From Platynereis dumerilii (Eukaryota; Annelida; Polychaeta; Phyllodocida; Nereididae), in NCBI GenBank assembly GCA_026936325.1, contig JAPTHN010000151.1, positions 434,001 to 498,000 on the forward strand: DNA of 64,000 nucleotides. Direction: 5' to 3'. Position numbers and translations under genes: made by a program. A model generated the notes under the pieces. The model searched no databases and was not told where the DNA came from. It saw only the letters and a list, made by a program, of their open reading frames with translations. Of the stretch, positions 36,669-49,400 are shown piece after piece. The number at the start of each line of letters is the position of its first letter. Positions within the stretch are counted from its first letter, which is position 1.

Positions 36669-37540
36669 TAGGGTGTCCCAAAAAAGTGAAAGTCTGAAAT
36701 TCATTGGGGCTAACCTCTAAATGTGTTCTATAGCCCCTCTCTGACTCCCATGTAAAATTTCAGCTCATTTGAAGGTGTTTTAGATGTTGCTCAAGAGCCC
36801 CAAAGATAGATAGGGGTTTAACATTGAATTTCATGCGAAAATGGCTATTTTAGCCAATAGCTCACAAATTATCGGTTTCAGTCCACCCAAACACATGGAT
36901 AGTTGATACAAAGGTGTATAAATCATTCTGCACATTTTGGTACCAATTTTATATTCATAACTTGCTTGGGTATTGAGAAAATCTACATATATGGGAAATA
37001 CTTATTTACGCGATTTTCTGTGATTTAAAAGAAACTTCTTAGATTGTTTCAATAGTCTGAAACAGATTGTAAGACATTGGTTGATGTTTTTGTGTCTCTG
37101 TCACACTATGGAACCAATATGTTATTGTCCCATGTTTAAATTCAAAATTAGACTGCAATTAATCTTCAATAAGAAAGGTGCTTTGTCTTGACGTCAATTT
37201 TTCATGTAAATAGTATATATTTGCCAATAACACAAGAACGAAGCGAGGTACAGATATGAAATTGGTACCACAGTGTGCAGAATAATTTATACATCTTTGC
37301 ATCAACTGTCCATGCATTTGGGTGGATTGAAACTGAAAATTTGTGAGCTGTTGGCTAAAATAGCCATTTTCGCATGAAAGTTCAATGTCAAACCCCTATC
37401 TATCTTGGGGCTCTTGAGCAACATCTAAAACACCTTCAAATGAGCTGAAATTTTACATGGGAGTCAGAGAGGGGCTATAGAACACAATTAGAGGTTAGCC
37501 CCAAAGAATTTCAGACTTTCACCTTTTTTGGGACACCCTA
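36669..37540. mobile_element. Long-TIR element, 872 bp, perfect 8-bp target duplication
   Basis: The ends are TAGGGTGTCCCAAAAAAG at 36669 and TTTTTTGGGACACCCTA ending at 37540. TIRs extend roughly 300 bp with high similarity (for example TTTTAGATGTTGCTCAAGAG and its complement). Flanks ATCTACCC at 36661-36668 and 37541-37548 are identical. The paralogous segment near 30010-30030 lacks the element. Long TIRs plus an 8-bp duplication fit a Mutator-like or hAT-type MITE. It has no coding capacity. Confidence 0.9.
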
Positions 37541-38559
37541 ATCTACCCACTGACTTATCTACAGCTCATTGCTCTGATTGATTAATAATCACATGATCCA
37601 TCACATTTTTCATCCCATTAATGGTATTTCACTTCATAACTATTTTTCAAATGCATTTATCTTTGCTTTCTTAACTCTGTAACTAAAGGAAGTTTAAAAA
37701 ATACCTTTTTAGGTCTTATGTGTCAATCATGTTTTGCAATTGCATTGAAATTTACATCGCTTAAGAAGTCAAGAAATTCCTTTTGTGCAATAATGACATC
37801 ACTGCATTATCCTATTTCAATTCATTGCATTTCTTTAGTTGTATTTGCTGATTTGCATCTTAAAGGCAGATTTGGTTGCATTTCTCTAGCTCATTCAGGT
37901 TTTTATTTCGGATACATGAAAGCCTTCTTTTTCGAAAAGTGAAGAGATGCAGGGAACATGAAACCATGACTTGACAAAACCATTATTATTTAAGGACAAC
38001 AGCTTATCAAGTGTCTCCCATAAGGAACAAACTTCTTTGGTGCAACTTTGAAATGGCCAAGGCCAACTCCTTAATGCTTTGAAATTATTTAATACTGTGA
38101 ACAGGGTAGGATGAAGGCCCTATTTCATCTACATGGTCTACTGGGTTAATACATCCTTCTACAGATTTTCAAAACAATTACTTCTTAAAGTAACTTTTTC
38201 TTCTTATGTAGAAAGAATTCTCTTATGCACATGGTAATGGGTTTTTATGGTGACTTGACACATAATTTTTTGTCCGGTCATCAAGTGTCACACATCAGAA
38301 TATCAGATTTTAGGAGGTCTGGGAATTTGCTTAGACCTTTTCAGACATTCAGAAGTATTTCCAGAATGTTGTCACAAAATTTGATCCATTCTATTGCAGT
38401 CTGGAATAATTCTTCAACTGCCAAAACTAATTTTGTCATTCCTTTTGAGGTTGTATGGTTCATATTGGCAGACAGAAGTGTATTTCATGTTACTGAAGAC
38501 AAATCTGTCTGCATTCCTTTTAGTATGCACAAATACCCGCTTTAATTCATATTGCTTCT

Positions 38560-38795
38560 GCGTCTGCCGAGTAATTGACTCATTCAACAGTTGAATGTTA
38601 TGTCAATGTAGGTCTGCTAGAGAGAGAAGGTGAAAGTAGAAAATAAAGATCATAAGTGCTCAAAATGTGTGCAGTGCTGGATAAAAACGTGAATTATGAT
38701 ATTGTGACAATTTTTTTAGTAATTTTGATTTAAAAAGTTGGAGAGATGGCACTGTTGTTATTGAAGTGGGGAGTTGGTTCCAGTCTCTGACATGA
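38560..38795 (-). mobile_element. LINE 3' tail inserted in duplication copy 3
   Basis: The minus strand reads VRDWNQLPTSITTVPSLQLF followed by KSKLLKKL, the standard last block of LINE ORF2 ('xxDWNxLPxxxVxxxSLxxFKxxLxK'). The paralogous region at about 31075-31095 passes straight from ATGAATTCGTATT to TGACACTGC without it. The insertion is therefore younger than the duplication. It is heavily 5'-truncated. Confidence 0.6.
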
Positions 38796-41700
38796 CACTG
38801 CAAATGCATTCCTTGATGACACCACCACAACGAAGGGCCCTCTGGGGAAATGCTCCTTTTCATTGGACCACTCGATATGCCTTGCCCAAGATTGGTTAAC
38901 GGCTAATCATTTTAAAGTGCTTCAGTTACAAGAAATGGATCTTGCAGTGTTTGCTTCTCTCAGCAATCTGAACCTGTCTGGAAGTAAGTTGGGTTAATTC
39001 AATTTTTTATTATTAAATCTGACTAACTTTTTACATCAAGCGAAACATGAAAACAAACATTTGTAGAGATGTCCAATGGTTGTTGCCTATATGTATATTG
39101 GCAATTGTTGGAAAATGCCTGTCAGAAGTTTTCAGAACACCACAAGCGCTTGGAAATCATGGTTTTAGAATTTTTGCTTTCCACAAAGTAGCAGAGACAT
39201 GATCAAGTTTCTACATTCTGCATTGATCTGTGAGGCACACATTGGTGCATGGCTGAAGAGCATGTCAACAGCTGTGCAGAAATGGTCTGGATGGTTTCAC
39301 ACCGAAATGAGAGCGCATTCTAAATTGTAAAAAATTTGTACTTGTGAAACATTTAAATGGTCTCATGCCGAATCCATCTATTTGCTAGAAGCTGGGATTT
39401 GGACAATGGATGAAAGAAATAAAACATTTGTTTCTTATTTCAGATTTGAATAAATGTACTAATTTTCAGGAGGTTTGCTTTTAGTTGGTCTGATATGCGT
39501 GAGGTGCTTTGTTGGAAGTAAAGTTTTGAAAGAGAATTCTAAAAATTCTTCAGTGTTTCGACCTAATATCATATCAGATATTCATGTACTTTACTCAATT
39601 GGCAAGGAGGAAGTACTATTTACAAAAGTCATGATGATAGCAATTGGTGTGGACCCTGTCTATAACTTTTACAGCACTTTTATGTACATGTATGTTGATT
39701 GAGGAGTGAAGAGGCTAATCACTGTGAACCACTCATTTACCAGGTAAGCACAGAATCCAAAATTATTGTTGATTAATCAATCCCTTTATAATATGAAATA
39801 GCTGGTGTGCTTTAGTTATGTGTATAAATCTTTCAGACACATTACAATCATAAATTCTGCTTGAGTGAGTGATTTTGTAATTCCAGTCAAATATAGTAAC
39901 ATTTTTGTTAAAAGTGCCTTTTTGTGTGTATTGCTTACACCACCGGACACTCTATACAAAAATGAAAAAATGAAGCCAAAATTAATCACAAAGATAGATC
40001 ACTAGTGAGTCCATAGTGTCTTATTACAGAACTTATAATTAGTAAAGAAATAACTTCAACCCTGTATCTTTGCATACAGTTCTTAAGCTACAATCCCTCA
40101 TCAATTTAGTCTTTCCAGTTAAAAGCAGACGGATTACACTCAAGTTGTAAAAGCCTCATAAACAATGTTCTGGAACGGAGTAAAGAAACATTTGCTGAGC
40201 TTTGGTGGCAGTAATGGTATTAGAATACCCTGTTTGCGTGCTTGGGTTGGGGAAAAGCAACTCGTTTTACATGAAGCTCTTCTCAGATGAAGATTTACAT
40301 GGCCCTAGTATGGCATTTACGTGACAGTACTGGAAATGGTTACTAAATTCAGTCTTTCTTGGAGAAAAACGTGAAATTCGTAAAGAATTATACAAACTAT
40401 TCATAATATAAACAAAAATATGTTGTTTGCCCATGATAAGTTTTCAAAGCTTATAGTAGTGTTTTTTCAGAGTGTGTCAGATCCAATGGCTCAATTACAT
40501 CAGACATCACGGCCAGCAAACCTGAGTGAAAGTCATGAAAATCCTTTCAAATCATTCGTCAGTTCTTTCAGACTATTTGTTCTGAGTGATGAACAGTGTG
40601 GAATCTAGAGCAAAAAATAACTTTACACTATCATCACAATTAATAGATTTGTTCTAAGCTGTAAAACTGTATGGGTTTCCTCGAAATGTTCTTGAAAATC
40701 ACAGAACTGAAAAAAAAACATAGAAAGGGTAAGGATTGTTCTGCAACTAAAGACAACCAAAAAAGGACAAACATGGAAGGAAATGTTTACTTTTCATCTG
40801 AAAAATAATTAATTTTGAGATCTTTTAAAAGAGTCACATTTTTAGATGGATTTATCGCATCTGAAACTAGTATTTTTTCATTAAAAAAGTTATTTAGAAT
40901 TCCTGTATCAGAATAACTGTGGTTTAATTAGATTAAACACGCCAGCATTCCTTTTGGCGATTCTTCCTTCCATTTCATAATTAAAACTTAAACCTCATTG
41001 TTTTAATTCTGAATCTTACCAGAATGCTAATTAAAAGACTTGTTCGATATATATATATGCATTACAGAAGTTACAGTTTCTGAAGATTGAAATTATTACT
41101 TTAATGTCCAGAAGGCAGCTTGCGCTTTAGGCAATCATAATTATGCTGTGAATAATCATTAATCTGCAACAATAACATATCTAGACTATATTATGAATTT
41201 TAGCTGATGGAAGACTATTGGATTAACATACTCATTGATGATACTTTGAATGAAAGATTTGATCCTTTCAATATTTGTGCATGAGGAACACACTGTAACC
41301 CACTGCAATCTGTCTTCAGTGGTTTAATCATGACTCTGTTTTTGTTTTTTTATTCAAGGAGGATCAAAATGAGAAATTGTGTTTGCAGTTGACAAGCAAA
41401 GACTTTTTCCAAAGAGGTTGACAAGAAACCTCTCTTTGTCGGACAGATTTAATTTTCAGGAAGTCAGCATCTTTGACAGCAGGAAATGATTTATCAGAAA
41501 GTGTCATGCATCAGATGGCTCTGCAGTGAAACCAAACTTATGATTTAGTTTAGAAATGCCCAATAATGATCATAAACACAATGCGACAGTCTTCCACCTT
41601 TAAGTGATAATTTATATGTTTTCTCTGAAATCATTATTGTTTACATGACTGTAGTATACATCATATATTTCAAATGTCAGAAAAGCCAAATGTACTTCCA

Positions 41701-43252
41701 ATTAATGACACTTGATCTGAAGTCGCTGGTTAGTTGTAAGTATGCCAGTCGCATTCTCTTGAATCTTGATGGTGTCTTCACATTTGCTGTTGTAGTGTTC
41801 AGATGTAAAATTGAGCTGATATATTGATGAGATCTATGTGTCACATCATGTGGTATCACAGGGATATCATTTGCATTTCTCACTCTCATATTGCATAATA
41901 TGATAGCTTATAGCTACATGTAGAGGCCTAACCGAAGTTTCATCTATGTATAGCACTCGATGTGTCATAGCCAATTGATTAGTATTAATTTAGCACGACT
42001 CCCCGTCAAAACTAGAATCATCATATCATCCTATAATCAGGAAATAAACTCTGTCTACCTGCTCATCATACTGATACAAAAACCTTATTGATAAAATATA
42101 TACGCACAAGAGGCAATCAATTCAACCTAAGTGCACCTATAGAGTGTTTTTAGGCTAATAAACAGGAAATTAGGTGCAAAATTCCAACAATACTTTATCA
42201 TGAGATGATATAGTCAGGACTACCTAAAAATATGAACCCGTTGTATTTCAACACAAGGCTTACAATGTCTGTGGAGGCAATTTCAGTTTGTTTGAAAAGG
42301 TCTTGTAAAATTTCACCATGCTCATTTTATAGGTAAATAGAAATTACTTTCCATAATACAGTAAAAATTTCTAAAAATGGCTCGTCATTTAAAATCTAGC
42401 CTTACCTATCTATCCATAACCATGCCAAGCTGAACTAAGCTGCACTCATCCATTGCTAGCCATAGCTATCCACAATTACTGTTGTTTAAACAAGGGGTAA
42501 AGAGATTCCAGTGTATACAAAAGAATAGAAATAGATAGTTATGAACAGATATGGATAAGACTAGTAATGAATAGCTATGGACAGATAAGTTGAACCACAT
42601 TTAGAAATTTGTACTGTAGTTTCTTTTTAGTGTCATTTGAAGAAACTACTAATAACCTGCTTTCTTAGATTTAGTCAAACAATCCACATTCCTAGATGAC
42701 CTGCTTTTGATCCTACCCATCCCCATTTCTTTCCAGTACCTTTTTCCTTTATTGGCTTCGATCTTTGACAAATACCCAGCATGGAAAAGCAGAGGGCAAT
42801 CAGTCACAACAACAGACTTCAGAGTCTCTGTGAATTATTGCTGGTGACAGGTTTAGGGTTCTGCACAATGGTTGCCCTTGATATCCGGGTCACAAGTATC
42901 TTACAAGCAACAAATCAAACAACCAAACCCAAGATTCCAAGCTATTTGTCAAGACGAAGTCCTGACTGATATAGCAGTGACATTCATGATTTGCCATCTG
43001 TCTATTGGAAGCTTGGCAAAAATGATAGGAATTGATAGTTTGCTCTCAAGAACATCGGAGAAATAAAGTTGGCTATTAAAAATTGTTTAATAAAATTTAG
43101 AATATTTCCATCCGAATTAATATGTTTCATACCTGATGGTATGTTTATATTTGTACTATTGTCAGATCAGTTATGTAAATCATTCCCACCATGGCTATTA
43201 TATCTAATATAATCATTAAACCCATGTGTTGGAACTATAGAGAGAAATCTTG

Positions 43253-43258
43253 TTTATT
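43253..43258 (-). terminator. Possible poly(A) signal of gene A
   Basis: AATAAA on the minus strand, about 150 bases beyond the stop codon of gene A. The matching place in copy B (about 56405) reads AATCAATAAG, so the signal is not conserved exactly. Confidence 0.4.
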
Positions 43259-43406
43259 CTTGCTTGAATGTGCACAAAGAATGAAAATTGTATCTGACAA
43301 ACTACAATCATGACAAGTCCAAAATATCTAGCTAGAAGCTTCATTGGAGATTTTGAAGTTTCTTTCTAAAGATTGGCTCCTATGCAGACTATGTTTTTAT
43401 GACCAT

Positions 43407-46400
43407 TTAGCATAATTTGAGTCCAGAAGCAGCTCCAGTTTGTGGAACCATCGCCTCGGCAGCTCCAAATCCTCTTCCGTAGCACTGATTTCTCCATTGA
43501 GAAGCTCCAAAAGATGGGCTATTAAATGCATATGCATAGCAACTCGGTTCCATGGCACACTGCTCCTTACACCATGCATGGTCACACTGTTAAAAAATAA
43601 TTGTCAATTTACAGATATTTCGGGAAATTTTTTTTCCAGAGGTGTCAGTAAGGTTACAGAAATTCATTTGTATGTATCCTTATAATTTCTGTAATAACAC
43701 AGGCAGTGTTTGTAGTACTTTTGTGTAGGATGACAGATGGCATCAGTCATACATTAGTGATTTGTGAAAGGTGTCACAAATATAGAAACTGAAGTTGACA
43801 GTATCATGTTTGTTCCAGTAAGCATGAAAACAAGTTTCAATCTACTTGTAAAATGAGTTGTATAGGCTCTATATGAGCCTTTCAGGGCAAAGCAGTGAAT
43901 GATTTCAAGAAAATCCATTGAGGCATGAAAAAAAAAATCAGCAAGGTGATTTGTTTTTGAAACACAAAAACTTAATAAGAATCTATCCAAACAAAAGAAT
44001 TAAATCTATTAAAGGAAAATAAAAGATTGAACAATTTTTAAACAACCTTGATAAAGTTAAGGGGGGGGGGGAGGTTTGATTCCTTTTCTGGTTGAATCAC
44101 TAAGTCTTGTAGGGGAGACCGGAGCAAATTGACCCCTTCTAAAAAGAATGGGTCTTCCAAATGAGCTCAAATGGTCCCCTGTATGGGGCAAAACGGTCCC
44201 CTCCACAGGCCAAATTTTTTTTTGGGGGATAGGGGAGTGACATTTGCCCGAATTTCAAGTTCCGGATTTAATACTATTATAAATGAGCGCTTGAACACCA
44301 TTGAATTTCAAAAATGTTTGTCTCATCATTGGCCCAGATTGTTCCGCATTTTTGCCCCATATCTTAGTTCTTCTCAAATCATAGGGAGGGGGGGGGGCTC
44401 CCCCCCCCTTTGGGGGGACTGCTCTTCCAGTATTTTTGGATCTTTCTTTGACTGCATTTGCATAATATGATGTTGCCATGTGTGCCCTTTAAGGCCATTT
44501 TTAAGTGTTCATAGTGATGAATGGATTTTTGTTTATAACAATATCTATAACCCTTGACAGACTTTCATGTTAGGAAGGGACTGTAACCACTCAGTCAACC
44601 AAGTTTGCAACCATTTACTCAGGCCATTGGAACTTAAGCTACCGACTTTGAGTTCTGATAAATCGGTTTATATATCAAGCAAAAATTCATGATAGAACTG
44701 AAAAAATATGTCTTATCAGCACAAGTTTTTAAATTCTCATCAAACTATACCTTTTAAATAGTAGGCAGAGTTTTCGCCATGAGTACCGTGAGATAGTTTA
44801 TTTACTAATGCCAAAATGTCTAATATATGTCAAATCTGAAGAAGAGCCTCGAGTTCAGCTGTCAGCCTACTTTTTCTAGTATTGACATCAGTCTTGCCAT
44901 TCATTAGATCCAGTTTGATGATAATTGGAATTCACATGTTCAAGAATCAGGAAGCGAAACTTCTGACAGTGCTGATGTGTATACACAGCCTTTGCTGATA
45001 CTCACATGCTTTGTAGTATTAAAATAAAATAAAATCATAGTTCAGAAAGACTCACATTTTTATACCTTTATTACATATATTCTTCAAAAATGTCACACAA
45101 AAATATTGTTTGAGTTCATTGGAAGAGAGGTCCTACAATGGACCATGAATTCCTGATATTTATACAGTTTCTATTCTCATATTCCATATTTTTAAATACT
45201 CCGATAAAAAAACCCTGAAATGCAACTGTACACATTCACTCTGAATAATCAAACAATGTACAAATCATCAATTGCACATTATTATATTTCATTTGAGAAT
45301 CAACATTGTCATATCATTTGTCAGTTTCTATTTTTTTGTGATCACGCCATAATGGGTCTTGGGAGGTGGCTCCGTCAGTGGTGTACTGGGTCCCGGGTCT
45401 GACTCCCATTCTGGCTGGGTAATGTAAATCTCTGTTGGCCAGCAGTTGCAATGATCCTTTGCCTTATTCCTGTGTCCTGTTCCAAGTGCATAAATACCGA
45501 ACATAAAGCTTGAATCATCCATCATCCACGGTAAATCTGACGTTACTCTGAAAAGAGAAATTTCCAAGTATAACGCATATTCTACACTACTTAATGGTCT
45601 ATAAAATTAGTTGCACATTAAATCTTTGTTTTCTCATCAACCAACCTAATCGCTTGAAATGGGCCTGTATTGCCTGTGTACGAATTCACACTTATAAAGC
45701 AATAATTTCAGTAGTCCACCAGAACTAATAATAACTATACAGACTCAAAGTACTTAAAGAATTAACAAGTAAATTTCTTTCTTTGCTCAATTACTCCTTC
45801 TATTTTTCATAGAACATACATGTATCAATCACAAAGTCTGAATGCAGGTTTCTCCATGTTTATACATGAGCAAACTTAAGTAAATACCAAATTTGCAATT
45901 ACTCATAGAAGATAACAAGAAGCCGAGGATTCAAACCTGGGTTGAGCGCTATTTACATAGTTTCCATTGTTGGTAAGAATTTTAAAGTTGGCATGTGTTT
46001 ATTGTGGAGCAGTTTACTGCTTAACCAAAGCACTGCAACCAGTGTCAACCCTTGTCTGCTAATGCAAAATCAATCAATGTGTGCATCTTAGTATTTGCGC
46101 TGTACAAGTGCAGGTTTGACTCATACTTGCAGCCTGGCAGGATTCACTATGAATTTGTGGCTGCTATCCTGGCAACCTTCTTTATTTCAGTGATGGCCAT
46201 CTTGGCAGCCATCTTGGAATTTTTCATGATCCACACTCTCAAACAATCCCCATTAAAAAAATTTCCAAGTGAAATACTAAGATCACAGTGGACAGTTCAG
46301 CAATAACTGGCATCTTTTCATTGCCATTTTGGGAGCTATCTTTTGGAAACTATCGATGTTCTTGACCTGTACCCTGAAGCAAGTCTATGTATGGCAGAGT

Positions 46401-49400
46401 TCATAATGAATGATCAAACCAAGAATGGTGGCCATTTTGTAGAAGAGATCTGGGATGTCCTCAAATATTATTGAACCTACGAATCGAGCGATTCTCTTTA
46501 TCAAATTTCAAAGCTCTAAGTGAAATACATTGGGCGAATAAAGAATGGTGGAATTTTGATAGCCATCTTGAATTTCTCAAAATATTCCCAATACACAACC
46601 ACAAACAAATCTATAAACCAATACTAAGCTCACAGAAACATCAAAATGTGGCAATTTGATGCCTAAAAAGTATAAAAGATGAGAAAACACATTGCATAGA
46701 TGGCCACCACTGTGTATAACTTTTCCTGAAGTGGAGTACTTGTCAAATTATCCTGTCAAGTTTCAATTGAACAAGTGAAATTGTGGGCTGAAGGAAAGCC
46801 CAAGGCTAATATGGGCACAGTGATTGGTGACCATTTATTCACACCAATCACTTGTTTAATGTTTCTTGGATAAGGCTATTATAATACTTGAAACTTATCA
46901 AACATTGATATCATAACTATACAAAACAAAAATTCCAAATTATAATTTTCTTAGGGTGGAGGAATAACACGCAATTTCTTTTTAATCTTGGTTATTTAAC
47001 ACGTAAATCATAACCACAGCAAAACATATGTGAGAAATTTTAAAAAACTTATATCCTACTAAATAAGTAGACTACCACATCATGCCAATCCTAGATCAAA
47101 TCTAACAACACAAAATATCAGATTTGTCTCCTTATCAATATTGTGCGAATTGAGAAACATTAATGTCTGTCGTCAGCACTTCAAATTTTCAACAACAGAT
47201 TTAATTTTTCAATGAAGCAGTATTATATTTACTAGCTTTGGTGATGTTTCTTAGTAATATGGGCACAGGGTGTCATTACCTTCTTTGCTTTTTTTTTCAT
47301 CTTGTTCCAACATTAGGTATGAGTAGCACAACTTACCCCAGTCTCCCTTTTGTTCATTGACCACATACATTGTATAAATCTTTTATATCATTTTTCAAAG
47401 TTTCATTTTAAGCACCTGCACCTACAAATTTGCACTTGCATGATACTACAAAACCTACATTTGCCTTTTCTCCCTTAAAATTAACAAAAATACATCTTAC
47501 CTTTCTCTGTTCTCAGCTGTTTAGATTGGCAAATACAAATGAGTCCCCTTCAAAACTGATTTGATGTTCCTCTTAGTGTTTCTGTTCAGTGGTGCGAATG
47601 AAAACTGTGAGGGAAATTATCTAATTTTGATAAAGCAACACCTTGGTGACAATGCATGAGGAATATCAGACATGTCTGTGCATATTCTTAAAAGACAGTA
47701 CTTTTACAGTTTACAGTTGATTACAGAGGTGTTCTGTTGGCAAGGTGCCAACAGAGAGGCGTCTGTAAGCATTACCCAAGTTACAGTATGGAAACAGATT
47801 TTTCTGTAGCCTAACAGAATTTTCTGTACCTCTACGCAAAATTTTTAACAGTGCAGTCGTGTTTCCAAAAAAGAACAGCCTTGGTCGGTCTTCCCCTCTC
47901 AATCCAGGTCCCAAAGAATACAAACTGTTGTGGTCATTGTATGTTTCCCAGCAGGCTGCAAAAACAACAACAACAAATTCATGACCGGCAAATGCTTGTA
48001 ATATTTTTGTGCTTATTCGCATCCAGGGGTGCCGGAAGTAATCACGGGTGGCAGGGGCAGTCAGATGAAAAAAGGGCAAATCATATTCACGCCAACGCGT
48101 GACAAAATTTAAATAGAGAGTCACTAGTAATTTTGAATATATGCTTACTAATACTTACTAATTTGTGCCTAAAATTAGTCAAATAAGGCCTAATAATGTT
48201 TTTTTCTTTAAGATCTAAAGGGCACCCTTGCCCCCCCTGCCCCCCCTGTTCTGGCACCCCTGTTCTCATCATTCTGTTATTCATTGTATTTTGCATAGAG
48301 AGATGTAACAATGAATTTGAGGACAGTTGGTTGGACCTTGTTCGTATCATTGCTTCTTCAAGTAAGACAAATACGTACAGTGATTACCTCAAGACATTGC
48401 TGGAGTGGAATTTAAACTGGCATTCACTGCACACACGGTAGATGTACTAACCATTGGGCTATAGAGCCATCTTAAAAATTAAAGTCACTTAACGCTGAAA
48501 AGTATGCAATTGGGTTGGTTGGGACTGAAAAGTATGGTAATGTTTATGAGTTAATGATTATTCACAACAAGTTAACTTTTACACAGAATCAACTTAATGA
48601 ATAACCCTAACCCAACCCTACCCTAACCCTAGAGCATTTAAGCCTTTTTTACAAAGTAGGAGTAAAAAATACCTGCTTTCGCAAGTGCTATCCTCGGCCA
48701 TAGATTCTGTTGCTGTGTTGGGCCTTCATAAAGTTTTAAGAAATATGGCCACCAAGATCACAGAAATGGTTCAATGCCATTCATGTAAAAACTTATTCAA
48801 TGTCTTACTATGATGCAAAGTCCCTGTGAGTTTGTTGGTTCCAGGGACAATAACAGACAAGTTGTCATGTACATAAGCTTTTCACAAATATGACTAAGAA
48901 GGTCACAGATATACATGTATTGGTCAAGGAAACTGACATCAAAACTCATTCAAGGTCTTACTATGATACATAATCCCTGTAAGTTTGGTGATTCTAGGGT
49001 CAATACAAGAAGAGTTATCATGTACACAAGATATTCACAAATATGGCTGCCAAGGTCACAGAAGTAGATCAAGGTCACTCATGTCAGAACTCATACAAGG
49101 TTTTGCTGTGATACACAATCCCTGCTAGTTTAATGATTCTAGGATTAATATAAATGGGTTATCTTGTACACAAGCTTTTCACAAATATGGCCGAGGTCTT
49201 GATGTGATACAAAGTCCCTGTAAGTTTCGTGACCCAGGGATCAATACAAATGGGGTTATCTTGTACACAAGGATGATGGACCGACGGACAGCCAGACAGA
49301 CAGACAGCTGGACAGCTAGACAGCTAGACAGACAGCCGGACGCCGCTGCATTCTGCAATACCCAGGCCATGTGAACATGGCCGAGGGTAAAAAGTAACGA

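Larger units (their letters stand above)
36000..41930. repeat. Second non-coding segmental duplication, copy 3
   Basis: This is the parallel of 29100-34320, displaced by about 6.6 to 7.7 kb depending on insertions. It carries a long-TIR element (36669-37540) and a LINE tail (about 38560-38795) that copy 2 lacks. It lacks the CACTG element that copy 2 carries. The matching tail blocks are GTAGTGTTCAGATGTAAAAT at about 41793 and the TGAGATCTATGTGTCA block after it. Confidence 0.75.

Noticed and set aside
43397-43585. 62-codon frame MTMHGVRSSVPWNRV... over exon 3 of gene A
   Set aside because: It is the wrong frame of the conserved Cys-rich exon. The conserved frame is WCKEQC...GLKLC.
44171-44479. 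Overlapping frames around the G- and C-runs
   Set aside because: They overlap on opposite strands across poly-G/poly-C tracts inside transposon-derived sequence, with no family similarity.
47711-47853. Extension of the gene A exon 3 frame (ALLKILRRGTENSV...)
   Set aside because: This reads out of the gene into the inserted transposon. Gene B shows the true continuation of the exon.
48399-48471. Functional tRNA
   Set aside because: Box-like words and 73-base length are present, but the T and anticodon stems do not pair.
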